Positions 20,038 to 28,344 of a stretch of 64,000 nt of DNA are shown here, piece after piece; positions within the stretch are counted from its first letter, which is position 1, and each line of letters starts with the position of its first letter. Position numbers and translations under genes: made by a program. This stretch comes from CALODL01 sp942492115 (GTDB taxonomy: Bacteria > Planctomycetota > Phycisphaerae > UBA1845 > CAIVHJ01). Below the pieces are notes generated by a model that was given only the letters and a program-made list of their open reading frames with translations, was not told the DNA's origin and did not search any database. The stretch is taken from contig CALODL010000021.1 of NCBI GenBank assembly GCA_942492115.1, positions 334,616-398,615 on the forward strand, read 5' to 3'.

Positions 20038-20066
20038 ATCCTAATGACCCGAGCCCCCAGCGTCAA
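20038..20066 (-). promoter_or_regulatory. trp operon promoter
   Basis: Minus-strand TTGACG (20066-20061), 17-base spacer, TAGGAT (20043-20038): close to sigma70 consensus. The -35 box overlaps the stop of the upstream methyltransferase gene. The expected start (6-9 bases after the -10) falls at about 20032-20029, that is 1-4 bases before the leader ATG. Confidence 0.7.
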
Positions 20067-20842
20067 GCGGTTTTTCGTACCTGATGCACCGGATCGTAAG
20101 TAGAGCAAGACAGTTCAGTTCCATCTACGGAAGTGCAGCCCTCGATATGATAGATCCTCTGAACGAGGTCCAGGACGAAACCTTCCGGACGCCACAACCA
20201 GCGCATGACATTCATCACCATACGTCGTTCGGCAGGAGAAAACCGCGCCGGAAACAAAGCATTCATCAAGTCCAGGCACGCATCCATATCGCGCCCCAGA
20301 AACAGGGGTGTGGTGACATCCTGGTAGCGCCAGCGTACGCCGATCTCCGACAGATGCGTCTCCAACCGACAGAAATCGATGACGTACTGCCACCCCTGGG
20401 TGCGGGCCATGGCCAGATTCAAAGGCCAGAACGGTCCACAGGGGCCATTGGTGACGATCAGCATCGTGCCCGCAGGCGCCAGACACTCGACTGCGCGGGT
20501 CACGAGACGTTCACGCTCAGCGATCGCGAAGTGCCCGATGACATGGCTCATGATAACGAGGTCGAAATGCTCACGCAGGTCACACTGCTCCCAGGGCTGC
20601 GCAACGACGCGCGTCCCGGACGGATAAAGCCCATGGTACGCCACACACGGTTCGACGACGGTGACGGCGCAGTCCGCGCGCCCGCGCGCGGACAGGCGTC
20701 GGGCAATGGCTCCGGGGCCCGCCCCGATTTCGAGCAACGAGCGACGGGGGCGGCGCCCCACGATCCGTGCCAGCGCATCGGCAATCAGAATGTCTTCACG
20801 GCTAACCTGCTTGAAGCGCTTGACCAGACGCGGATCGCTCAC
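20063..20842 (-). CDS. Class I SAM-dependent methyltransferase
   Basis: 259 residues. SAM motif SLLEIGAGPGAIARRLS (about residue 36), then HFDLVIMSHVIGHFAIAERE and LAPAGTMLIVTNGPCGPFW. The first 40 bases overlap the 3' end of the VUT transporter gene, so the start may be further in, but both genes are on one transcript behind the XRE regulator. The substrate is unknown. Its 3' end carries the -35 box of the trp promoter. Confidence 0.75.
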   Translation of the reverse strand: MSDPRLVKRFKQVSREDILIADALARIVGRRPRRSLLEIGAGPGAIARRLSARGRADCAVTVVEPCVAYHGLYPSGTRVVAQPWEQCDLREHFDLVIMSHVIGHFAIAERERLVTRAVECLAPAGTMLIVTNGPCGPFWPLNLAMARTQGWQYVIDFCRLETHLSEIGVRWRYQDVTTPLFLGRDMDACLDLMNALFPARFSPAERRMVMNVMRWLWRPEGFVLDLVQRIYHIEGCTSVDGTELSCSTYDPVHQVRKTA

Positions 20843-21503
20843 CAGGCACCTCCATCAACCGACGGCCGAGGTAACAAAACGGCGTATCACACAACGCCAC
20901 GACCCCTTTGATTCCAAGACTGACCGCGATCACCGACCACACATCGACATCGGTTCCGCCGAAAGCGACATGCCACACCAGAAGCGTGTCGACCGCCTGC
21001 GAACACATCGTGCTCAGGCAGTTCCGCAGCCACAGGTGCCGCCCTCCGGTCATGGATCGGATTGCATCGAATAGCCAAACGTCCAGTGACTGGGCAACCA
21101 CGAAGGCCAATAGCCCACCGGCGACGAGGCGCGGCATGAACGTGAACAATTCATCTACGGCGTGGCCGACGCCCACCGCCTGCGCGTGAGACAGGCGGAC
21201 CACGCCCATGCCCACGGCAATCAGCAAAACGTTGGCGCCCAGGCAACAGCACACGGTCTCGAAGGCCCGCCGTCGACCGGCGGTCTCGGCGACAAGATCC
21301 GTACACAGAAACACGGCAGCGTAGCAACCGGTTGCAGCGCTGGCGGACACGCCGCACACCGAGGTGATCTTGCCGGCAATGATCGTCGAGATCACCGCCA
21401 GGACGGCAGCACAACACTGCACCGCGCGCACGCCGCGGGAAGCGGCGACCAGTACCGCGCACAGTGTAACCAGCGTGACAGCGGCCAGGACCAGCTCATT
21501 CAT
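20802..21503 (-). CDS. VUT-family (YhhQ/queuosine-precursor-type) membrane transporter
   Basis: 233 residues from ATG 21503, with six or so hydrophobic segments. TIIAGKITSV near residue 40, FLCTDLVAETAGRR near 68 and VVAQSLDVWLFDAIR near 125 follow the YhhQ/VUT pattern (acidic residues within membrane segments, DxxxExxG). Characterised members import queuosine precursors; here the substrate is an inference. It starts 8 bases inside the end of the XRE regulator gene. Confidence 0.72.
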   Translation of the reverse strand: MNELVLAAVTLVTLCAVLVAASRGVRAVQCCAAVLAVISTIIAGKITSVCGVSASAATGCYAAVFLCTDLVAETAGRRRAFETVCCCLGANVLLIAVGMGVVRLSHAQAVGVGHAVDELFTFMPRLVAGGLLAFVVAQSLDVWLFDAIRSMTGGRHLWLRNCLSTMCSQAVDTLLVWHVAFGGTDVDVWSVIAVSLGIKGVVALCDTPFCYLGRRLMEVPGERSASGQALQAG

Positions 21504-22230
21504 GATCAAGCCCCTCGGGCCGGACCAGTTGCCATTCGAAGCCATCTACGTGGCAGGTGTCCACGCCACGGCGTAGAACGCGGTATATCGGCTCGAGCCG
21601 TTTGTACAACCGGGTCGAGGACGTATGCGGGAGAACGATCAGGTGAACGCCTCCCGAGTAATCGAACTGCGGCGACAGAAATCCCACACGCCGATCCGAA
21701 CGCGGATCCATCAAGGCCATGGGCACGGGTGTGAGATAGGTCGGCGCGCGAACGATACGGATGCCCGCCGCGATTTCCGCTGGGCTGAGGCCGTCCTCGT
21801 CTTCCATGGCCAGCAGCATGGTCTTGACCTCGGCGAGTGCTTCGTCAGCGACCCAGTAACAGATTGTCGCCCCGCGTTCGTGAATTGCCCGACCGACCTG
21901 TCGACGTACGTCGGCCCGTTGACATTCGGCCGGCAACGGTGAAATGACCCACAATTCCTCATAGTCGTAGGTCAATTCTCCATTGACGAACAGCAAATCG
22001 CGGTACTCGGCGAACACCTCAGCAGCCTGTGCCGAAGCCAGAACGCGCAGCCATGCTTGCGGATGACGCCGGACGAACGTGCGCAATTGCGCGCAGAGTT
22101 TCTCGAATGGACGTCCCGCGGCTCCGGACTCCAGGCGGCTGATCTGTGCCTGATCGGTATCCATCGCCTGGGCCAGATCCGCTTGCGACATCGCCAGCAA
22201 ACGGCGTAGCGGCTTGAGTGCCTTATACAT
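21496..22230 (-). CDS. XRE-family DNA-binding regulator with C-terminal ligand-like domain
   Basis: 244 residues. The helix-turn-helix is near residues 8-35 (LRRLLAMSQADLAQAMDTD, then QAQISRLESG). The remaining about 200 residues are a soluble domain I do not recognise. The SD GGAGGAG lies 11 bases before ATG 22230. It is divergent from the long plus-strand envelope operon and heads the transporter-methyltransferase operon, so it may regulate one or both. Confidence 0.75.
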   Translation of the reverse strand: MYKALKPLRRLLAMSQADLAQAMDTDQAQISRLESGAAGRPFEKLCAQLRTFVRRHPQAWLRVLASAQAAEVFAEYRDLLFVNGELTYDYEELWVISPLPAECQRADVRRQVGRAIHERGATICYWVADEALAEVKTMLLAMEDEDGLSPAEIAAGIRIVRAPTYLTPVPMALMDPRSDRRVGFLSPQFDYSGGVHLIVLPHTSSTRLYKRLEPIYRVLRRGVDTCHVDGFEWQLVRPEGLDHE

Positions 22231-22377
22231 CTATGGAAGTCTCCTCCGGTCGAGGACGAATCATACCATCAATATGTAATATTTCCATATCAAATTCTAT
22301 TGACATGTGTGTACATTTAGATATCGTATACAACGTGCTTCACGAGCCCTCGATCCACCAATGGAAAGGACCGGCCG
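22231..22377. promoter_or_regulatory. AT-rich divergent promoter region with small palindromes
   Basis: The only clearly AT-rich stretch near here (22260-22335). On the plus strand TTGACA (22300-22305) with a 16-base spacer to TATCGT (22322-22327) is a plausible promoter for the operon starting at 22378. Short palindromes (TGTACA, GATATC, GTATAC) lie between 22308 and 22332 and are candidate operator sites for the adjacent XRE regulator. No footprint-like long repeat is visible. Confidence 0.5.
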
Positions 22378-22587
22378 ATGAACCCTACTGTCCAAGGATT
22401 CCAGCAGGCCATGCGTGACCTGCGCGAACGGGGTGGACCGGAAGCCGAGGCCGCCGCCTACGCAGCATTCACCGCGATCGCACAATGGGTCGGCGACGAT
22501 GGCCATGGCAACTGTCATGTCAGCTGCATCAATCGGCGGATCGGAAAGAAGCTCAAGTTCGAGAGTTATCTTGAACTGCGCTATTGA
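22378..22587 (+). CDS. Small protein of unknown function
   Basis: 69 residues with GGAAAGGA 7 bases before the ATG, so likely translated. The composition is protein-like, with two Cys in GNCHVSCINRR. The N-terminal half is helical and Ala-rich. No family is recognised. It is the first gene of the plus-strand operon divergent from the XRE regulator. Confidence 0.55.
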   Translation: MNPTVQGFQQAMRDLRERGGPEAEAAAYAAFTAIAQWVGDDGHGNCHVSCINRRIGKKLKFESYLELRY

Positions 22588-22719
22588 TCACTGAACCGGA
22601 ACGCCGGGTCGCCGGCGTCTGATATCTCGACCATTCACCCACACGACAACGTGGTCACGGGGAAACGCCGGCCGCGCAGTTGGACCTGGATCCAGTTGCG
22701 CGGCCGTTGTTGTGCGCAG

Positions 22720-23247
22720 ATGCTGGGACTCGACTACATCTTTGACTGCCTGCCCAAACAGCCGGCCCCTGACGGCTCGTACGGGCGTTTCGAGGCGGCG
22801 TGCCTGCGCAACCGGATCTGTCGACGGGTTCGTCTGCTCGAAAGAGCATTCGAACGCTGCACGCACGACGCCGGCCTCACCGAACTGGAAGAGAACCTCG
22901 AGCGTTACCGCCGCCTGCATGACATGGTCGACCCCGGGGCCGTGTCCTGCGGTGATCGCATCATCGTCGATGCACCGCTGCGGGCAGGTATTCATCAGTG
23001 CCAGGGCATCGTTCTCGGATATGTGGGTGCGCAACTCGCCGTTCGACTCGAATGCCCCCCGACAAGCGAAGACATTCTCCTGGCCCAGCCCGATGTCGTG
23101 CGCATGCCCCATGGTGAACTGGCCGGTGAATGGACAGAGCTCAGACGTGAAGCCGGCATCGCTCCCCGGCGCCGCACGCGACGCCCGACATACCACGGTC
23201 GCTCAGCACGACACCAACCAACCCATACTCTTGTGAGGAGACTCGTC
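22720..23247 (+). CDS. Uncertain ORF running in frame into the next gene
   Basis: From ATG 22720 (or GTG 22651) the frame stays open without a stop into the lipoprotein gene at 23248. The translation up to about 23170 looks protein-like (LLERAFERCTHDAGLTELEENLERYRR in part, then DRIIVDAPLRAGIHQ); after that it is Arg-rich and less convincing. Either a real gene ends by a frameshift just before 23248, or it is a chance open frame. No SD is seen. Confidence 0.3.
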
Positions 23248-23871
23248 ATGCGTTATCGACTCGAACCCGAGCGTCCAGGGCCGTGGCCCCGGCGCAGTCT
23301 GTCAATGGTCACCGCAGCCATGCTCATTCTGCCGTTGCTCATCGGTTGCCAGGGCGCCACGGCACGGTACCAGGCCGAACTGGCGCGGGCCCATCACGCC
23401 TTGGAAATCGGCCACACCGGACAGGCCAGCCGCGCACTGGCCAGTGCGAATACCATCGCTCAACAGCACGACCTGACCCGGGCCGTGGCCCACGACCTGT
23501 TGGAAGCGGAAGTGCATCTCCAGGACGGTGACGCGCTGACGGCACTGAGTATCACTCAGCAGGTGGCCTCCTCCGCGCCGTCCCATTCCATCGAACGGGC
23601 CATGGCGGAGGAAATCATAGGAAAGAGCGCCGTACGCCATGGTGATTTCGATGCCGCGCTTACTCATTTCGCCACTGCGGCGGCCCTGTATGAAACCGGC
23701 GCCGACCACCAACGCATAGCCGACCTCACGCGCCTGGCCCGAGGCCTGTCAGCCTACGCTACCGGTGATCTCGGCACCGCCCAGGAGGAGTGGTCCGGCA
23801 TCATGAACGAGGACCTGCGCTCCGCACTGGAGCAGGCGCGCAACGACCTTGAAGTTGCGGCGCGCTATTGA
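23248..23871 (+). CDS. TPR-like lipoprotein
   Basis: 207 residues from ATG 23248 with GAGGAG 7 bases upstream. The signal peptide is MVTAAMLILPLLIGC with lipobox LIGC (Cys about residue 32), preceded by an Arg-rich n-region. The mature part is all-helical with TPR-like A/L/Y spacing (RAHHALEIGHTGQA, HGDFDAALTHFATAAALYE), suggesting a protein-binding scaffold attached to the membrane. It begins the run of closely spaced genes that includes ExbB/ExbD-like proteins. Confidence 0.68.
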   Translation: MRYRLEPERPGPWPRRSLSMVTAAMLILPLLIGCQGATARYQAELARAHHALEIGHTGQASRALASANTIAQQHDLTRAVAHDLLEAEVHLQDGDALTALSITQQVASSAPSHSIERAMAEEIIGKSAVRHGDFDAALTHFATAAALYETGADHQRIADLTRLARGLSAYATGDLGTAQEEWSGIMNEDLRSALEQARNDLEVAARY

Positions 23872-23899
23872 ACGCACCCCATCGGAAGGAGACACGATA

Positions 23900-24901
23900 A
23901 TGAAGACTGCCACTACCCTGCCGTTGATGGTGCTCATCTGCGGCCTCATCGGCGCATCGGCGCATGGCCAGGAGGAACCCCCAGCCCGCCGTACGGTCGA
24001 CCGGGAGAAAATAATCGATGTCGCGGCCCTCGCCGAAGCCATGCAAAAAGCGACCGAGCCTGTATCCGAGCGCATCCGATCGTCGAAACTCGAAGAACGG
24101 TTCGCCCTGGTCAAGTCTCTGCTTGAACGTGACAACTTCGACAAGCAGGAGCTACTGAACGCACTGTATGACTTGAACGACGAAATGGATGCTTTTGTCT
24201 CAGAATGGGACGAGGTCACCACGCCCCTATGGGATGCCCAGGACACCATTGCCGAGACGATCGACAAGGTCCGCGCCATGATGGCAGGTGGCTACGATGT
24301 CGAGGAAGGTGAGAAATCAAAGGCCATTCTCCGCGGCTACGAGAAGCGCTTGAACACGCTCGCGCGCCAGACTGCCAATGAACGCGACCCGGTGCGCAAG
24401 GCCCGTCTCAAGAAGGTTTACGCCAATGTCTTGTCGCTGAGGAACCTGACCGAAAGGGTCACCAGCCTCAATCTCAGCCCGGCGGCAGAGGCCGTCCAGG
24501 TCAAGATCATCCGCGCCCTGGGCGGGCTGCAGGAGCAGTTGACCATGGCCACGTTCGAGGTCGAGCGCGTCCGCGTCGTCTTAACAGGACTGTCGGACTT
24601 CGTCTCCAATTACTCCGGCATTCTGTCGGGTCTGGTCGAAGCCGAGCAGCTGGCCCAGTTCTGGGCAGAATGGAACGGCAGCGCGACCGGGCTCGGTACG
24701 GTGTTCGGCGATGTCGATTCACTCATCACGACCACAGAAGAGTTTGTTTCGATGATGGACTCGGTCGCATCGGAATTGGCTGACTCGATCGAAAACGAAA
24801 CAGCACGGATGGCGGTCAATACCGATAGCCCGCACAACATCGACGAGGCTGCGGTGGACGCCGACATTGCAAAACGGATGGGCCTCAACGATGGCCGTTA
24901 G
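23900..24901 (+). CDS. Secreted helical (coiled-coil) protein
   Basis: 333 residues from ATG 23900 with a GGAG SD. The signal peptide ends at SAHGQ (about residue 24). The mature protein is highly charged and helical throughout, with coiled-coil potential around residues 60-110 and 140-210. No cysteines or enzymatic motif are visible. Probably periplasmic; 28 bases after the lipoprotein gene. Family not recognised. Confidence 0.65.
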   Translation: MKTATTLPLMVLICGLIGASAHGQEEPPARRTVDREKIIDVAALAEAMQKATEPVSERIRSSKLEERFALVKSLLERDNFDKQELLNALYDLNDEMDAFVSEWDEVTTPLWDAQDTIAETIDKVRAMMAGGYDVEEGEKSKAILRGYEKRLNTLARQTANERDPVRKARLKKVYANVLSLRNLTERVTSLNLSPAAEAVQVKIIRALGGLQEQLTMATFEVERVRVVLTGLSDFVSNYSGILSGLVEAEQLAQFWAEWNGSATGLGTVFGDVDSLITTTEEFVSMMDSVASELADSIENETARMAVNTDSPHNIDEAAVDADIAKRMGLNDGR

Positions 24902-24931
24902 GAATTGGGGACTCGATACAAGGAGTATGCC

Positions 24932-25390
24932 ATGATACGCACAGTTGTGTTGTCACTGATGATCGCCGGGTGGGCAGGTACGACAGCCCACGCCGAGGAC
25001 GACATGCGTCACAAGGACCGCGGGACGTTCAATCGCCTGGCCAGTCAGATCCGCAGCGCCCGCGGCAAACTGGCCACGGCGCAGGCCAAGGCCCTGGCCC
25101 ACGCCCACCGCAACAACGGTGAGGTCCCCGACCCATTGAAAGCCGAGATCGTATCGCTGCAGGACGAGATCGATCGCAAGAAAAACCGCATCGAACTGGT
25201 CGCCCTGCGTCACGGATGGGAGATTCCCGATTTCGATGCCGAAAGCGTCGTAACCGCAGCGCGAACGCCCGGGTTATCGCGCAAGGAGGTCTTCAGCGCC
25301 GCCGACCGCTTGATCAATGATGCGCTGCGCGGCGAGGCCTATGAGATTGCGGCGGGACTGACCCTGCCGGTCATTTCCTTCAACATGTGA
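24932..25390 (+). CDS. Secreted helical protein
   Basis: 152 residues from ATG 24932 with AAGGAG 6 bases upstream. The signal peptide is MIRTVVLSLMIAGWAG with an AHA cleavage site. The mature part has a coiled-coil stretch (VSLQDEIDRKKNRIELVALR, about residues 74-93). It resembles the preceding protein in style and may act with it. No family recognised. Confidence 0.65.
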   Translation: MIRTVVLSLMIAGWAGTTAHAEDDMRHKDRGTFNRLASQIRSARGKLATAQAKALAHAHRNNGEVPDPLKAEIVSLQDEIDRKKNRIELVALRHGWEIPDFDAESVVTAARTPGLSRKEVFSAADRLINDALRGEAYEIAAGLTLPVISFNM

Positions 25391-25406
25391 ACGTCCGGGA
25401 GCACCG

Positions 25407-25787
25407 ATGGGATACACGATCTTCGAATACTGCGGGATGTTTGCGTGGCCGCAATTGGCCGTTTCAATCGCAACGCTCGGCGTTTGGCTGGGTTACTTGT
25501 TCGCGTACCTGCGGAATGAACGGACGGGGCTCGAAGCGCAACCGTGGCAGGTGACCCTCGAACCGCTTGGCTCGGTGGCCATGCAGGTCGGACTGCTTGG
25601 CAGCGTCGTCGGGTTCATCACGGCGTTCGGCGGATTCCACAACGGCATCGATGTCGAACGCTTGACCCGCGGTTTGGCCAAAGCGTATTGGACCACGGGG
25701 GTCGGCCTGGTCACTGCACTCATGTCGGCACTCGGTGTGTATTCCCTGAATGTGCTGTACCGCGGTCGCGGTACGCGTGTTGAATAA
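25407..25787 (+). CDS. Minimal MotA/TolQ/ExbB proton-channel protein
   Basis: 126 residues, about half the length of ExbB or TolQ; only the core remains. The first membrane helix is about residues 15-34 (LAVSIATLGVWLGYLFAYL). Then comes the family signature GLLGSVVGFITAFGGF (about 58-73) and RGLAKAYWTTGVGLVTALMS (about 84-103), including the conserved Thr pair that lines the channel. It should form the stator pentamer with the ExbD-like product of the next gene. The SD GGGAG is 5 bases before the ATG. Confidence 0.8.
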   Translation: MGYTIFEYCGMFAWPQLAVSIATLGVWLGYLFAYLRNERTGLEAQPWQVTLEPLGSVAMQVGLLGSVVGFITAFGGFHNGIDVERLTRGLAKAYWTTGVGLVTALMSALGVYSLNVLYRGRGTRVE

Positions 25788-25797
25788 GAGGCTCACG

Positions 25798-26169
25798 ATG
25801 AACGCCAAAGCGATGGTGCCATTCATTGATATCGTGTTTCTGACGCTCGGTTCTCTTCTGGGTGTCATGATCGAGATGCGGCGAGTGGATGCGCTGAACA
25901 TCGATATCAGTGAGGTTGGCCGCGGGGGGTCGGTGGTTACGTCACGAGAGACACGTATCGTGGCGCTGACCGCCGACGGCCTGCACCTGGATGGGACCCT
26001 CGTCACGCCCGACATCCTGGATGAACAACTCGGCGGGGCTAACGTGGTGTTGCGTGCGGACCGCACCCTGTCGACCGAAACAACGCTCGATACCCTGGCC
26101 ACCCTGAGCGACGTTTGTGCTGCCGTGGCGGTCGAGGTCTCACACAATGCTGCACCCGAGGAGCCCTGA
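25798..26169 (+). CDS. ExbD/TolR-like protein
   Basis: 123 residues from ATG 25798. The N-terminus MVPFIDIVFLTLGSLLG carries the conserved membrane Asp (about residue 11) that conducts protons in ExbD/TolR/MotB-type stators. The periplasmic part ends with VVLRADRTLSTETTLDTLA, the usual ExbD C-terminal fold segment. 10 bases after the ExbB-like gene and overlapping the next ATG (TGATG). Confidence 0.8.
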   Translation: MNAKAMVPFIDIVFLTLGSLLGVMIEMRRVDALNIDISEVGRGGSVVTSRETRIVALTADGLHLDGTLVTPDILDEQLGGANVVLRADRTLSTETTLDTLATLSDVCAAVAVEVSHNAAPEEP

Positions 26170-26885
26170 TGTCCAGAACGTCTCTCTTGATCGGCCTGCT
26201 GGTATCCGGGGTGGGTCACGTCATCGCGTTGTGGCCCGTCGAACCCAATCGCCAGCCACCCGACACCGCAGCGCGCACGCTGGATGCGCGCGCTGCAGCC
26301 ATCGCAGTAGCTGCCGTACAGCCGCCGCCCATGCCCAAGCCTGAACGACCTCCCGAGACACAGGCGCTGCGGCGCCCGGCAGCGCCCCGAACACCGGCAC
26401 TCGATCGACTGCTGCGACCCACGGCGACAGACGACGATGCGTCGGGCAATCAGGCACGCGGCGAGGAACACGACGACACGCCACCCACGCTCCGGATCGC
26501 GTGGCACAGCCCCGACCATATGCTGGCAGTCGCGCGGGCGCTGGACCTGCATATCGTCGCTGTGGACCGGCAACAATCGATCGTCGGGCAAATAGACATC
26601 CATGACCCGCCCCGCTTGACGCCGTTCACCAGTACGCTGTCGCGCTTCTCGAACCGGATCCGCACGCTGCCGCGCGATTATTTCGGTCGGCTGGCCGACG
26701 ATGCTGTGGCTTCGGTCACGGCGTTGTGGATTCTCGTACCATCCGCCGTGGACCAGAACCTCATCGATGAGCAACGTCGTGCCATCCGCAAGGCCGGCCG
26801 CGATGTAAGCGAGGTGAGCGCAACCGAAGGACATTTCGAGAGGCGCAACGGCTCGTACCGCCTGATTATCACCAACCTGCTTTAG
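26169..26885 (+). CDS. TonB/TolA-like energy-transducing protein
   Basis: 238 residues. An N-terminal anchor (LLIGLLVSGVGHVIALWP) contains Ser and His in the membrane helix, as in TonB and TolA. A Pro/Ala-rich, positively charged linker (about residues 48-95: QPPPMPKPERPPE and onward) follows, then a C-terminal about 130-residue globular domain without an obvious TonB motif. Together with the ExbB/ExbD-like genes directly upstream it would transmit proton-motive force across the periplasm. The target is unknown. Confidence 0.65.
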   Translation: MSRTSLLIGLLVSGVGHVIALWPVEPNRQPPDTAARTLDARAAAIAVAAVQPPPMPKPERPPETQALRRPAAPRTPALDRLLRPTATDDDASGNQARGEEHDDTPPTLRIAWHSPDHMLAVARALDLHIVAVDRQQSIVGQIDIHDPPRLTPFTSTLSRFSNRIRTLPRDYFGRLADDAVASVTALWILVPSAVDQNLIDEQRRAIRKAGRDVSEVSATEGHFERRNGSYRLIITNLL

Positions 26886-26899
26886 AGGGGACATGTGCC

Positions 26900-27256
26900 A
26901 TGGAATCAACGCCGACACCTGCATCCACACCAACGCCTCGCCGGCGACACGTGGCTCTGGGGTGCACCCTCGCCAGCCTGATCACTCTGGGGATGATCGT
27001 GTGGGTTGCGGATCTTCGTCCGCGAGCGCGGACTCCGGTGGCCGGTGCGCCAAGCTTTGCCGCGACAACCGCAACCGCGCCGACGACGCCCGCAGCTGAA
27101 GCCGTCACTGTCGAGCGCGCCGCCTCGAGCCTGCAGGCTGTTCGTCGGGATCTGCACAAAGTCGCACTGAGCGCAGACGATCTCATCAAGCTACTCGAGG
27201 CCCTCGAATTGGAGCCCGCACACAAGACACCGGCCACTGCGGCCCGGGGACAATAA
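26900..27256 (+). CDS. Single-pass membrane protein of the same operon
   Basis: 118 residues. A Pro/Thr-rich start, one membrane helix at about residues 18-37 (ALGCTLASLITLGMIVWVA), an Ala/Thr/Pro linker and a short helical tail (ALSADDLIKLLEALELEP). A GAGGGG SD precedes the ATG. No known family; likely a periplasm-facing accessory subunit. Confidence 0.6.
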   Translation: MESTPTPASTPTPRRRHVALGCTLASLITLGMIVWVADLRPRARTPVAGAPSFAATTATAPTTPAAEAVTVERAASSLQAVRRDLHKVALSADDLIKLLEALELEPAHKTPATAARGQ

Positions 27257-27258
27257 TC

Positions 27259-28344
27259 ATGCGCACACTCATAACTACGATGGTTGTCACCCTGATCCTC
27301 TGCCCATTTTCTCTAGCGCGCATTCGTGTCGTCGAGGCCCAGGCCGATCTGTTCGAGGCCGCCGAATACTACGCAGCAGCGACCAAGGGTCGATACCTCA
27401 CCGCCTGGGAAGTCGCGCTGATCCGTAACAATGTCAATGCGGTCATTACTCGACACACCTTTGTCGAGCGGGGCCGCGCCTACCTCGGCGCCGATATCGA
27501 GCACTTCGTGCACGACCATCGCGAACGCGGTTCTTACGAAGAGCGGTTGTCACGCCTTCAACCGGGACGGTTCGACACGATCTTCGCCGGCCGTGTCACA
27601 CACATTCAAACGTGCCCGATCTGTTCCTCGCTTGTCCGTGAGCTTACGCGCTTCATGGCCATTACGCCCGTCTCGTTCACCCCCAACACGGATGTCACCG
27701 CGTTGAGTCCGACCGTCCTGATCAACGGCAAGTGGGTGCCCGTGACCTATCACAGTACGCGGTGGGATCGTGGGTTCTATGGACTGTGTGGCACCTACTT
27801 GGGCGATTTGACTTTCGTCTACGCAACCTGCGGGATCGATCGCGCAGCTTACGACGACATCGGCCGAGCAACGTGTTGGTTTGTCGAGCATCGCGGCCTG
27901 CTGCTACCCATCCGCTTCTTCGAGGACGCGGCGCGTGGGCGGAAGCCGGACGCACCTCCTCTTCGGCCAGCCGTGGCACAGGTGCTGGACGTGGTCCGCC
28001 CGATCCTGGCGCGGCCGCCCGGTGTCCAGGATTTCGAATTCGAAACCCTCGAGTTACCCCCGCGTACATCCGAACCGCGTGTACATATCGCCGGCCGGCC
28101 TCGACCTCGTGGCGCGGAACCAGTCGAGCAACCACCTCCGACTGAGATCGTGGCCGAGCCAACCGTCCAGACCGAACCCAGCGATCCGCCCTTGTCCCTT
28201 GGCGAGGTGCGCGCGCATCTCAGAGGCCTCGTGCTCGATGCCCGGGGTCTGGTCGATGCTTTGACCCGTACCGACGATTCAGCGCCACCTGCGTCGCCGG
28301 TGGAACAGCCTGAGGATGTGCCCGTTGTCGAAGATGAGGATTGA
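27259..28344 (+). CDS. Secreted cysteine-containing protein
   Basis: 361 residues, starting 2 bases after the previous gene. Signal peptide MRTLITTMVVTLILCPFSLA. The mature domain has TCPICSS (about 116), GLCGTYL, ATCGID and ATCWF, suggesting disulfides or a metal site. The C-terminal about 110 residues are Pro/Glu-rich and then acidic (EDVPVVEDED). Family not recognised. Last gene of the operon; 958 bases without a standard gene follow. Confidence 0.6.
   Translation: MRTLITTMVVTLILCPFSLARIRVVEAQADLFEAAEYYAAATKGRYLTAWEVALIRNNVNAVITRHTFVERGRAYLGADIEHFVHDHRERGSYEERLSRLQPGRFDTIFAGRVTHIQTCPICSSLVRELTRFMAITPVSFTPNTDVTALSPTVLINGKWVPVTYHSTRWDRGFYGLCGTYLGDLTFVYATCGIDRAAYDDIGRATCWFVEHRGLLLPIRFFEDAARGRKPDAPPLRPAVAQVLDVVRPILARPPGVQDFEFETLELPPRTSEPRVHIAGRPRPRGAEPVEQPPPTEIVAEPTVQTEPSDPPLSLGEVRAHLRGLVLDARGLVDALTRTDDSAPPASPVEQPEDVPVVEDED

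Noticed and set aside
22712..23236. 174-codon ORF in frame 2
   Set aside because: Rich in Ser/Thr/Cys/Trp with no pattern, and no SD; the other frame reads better, though also uncertain.
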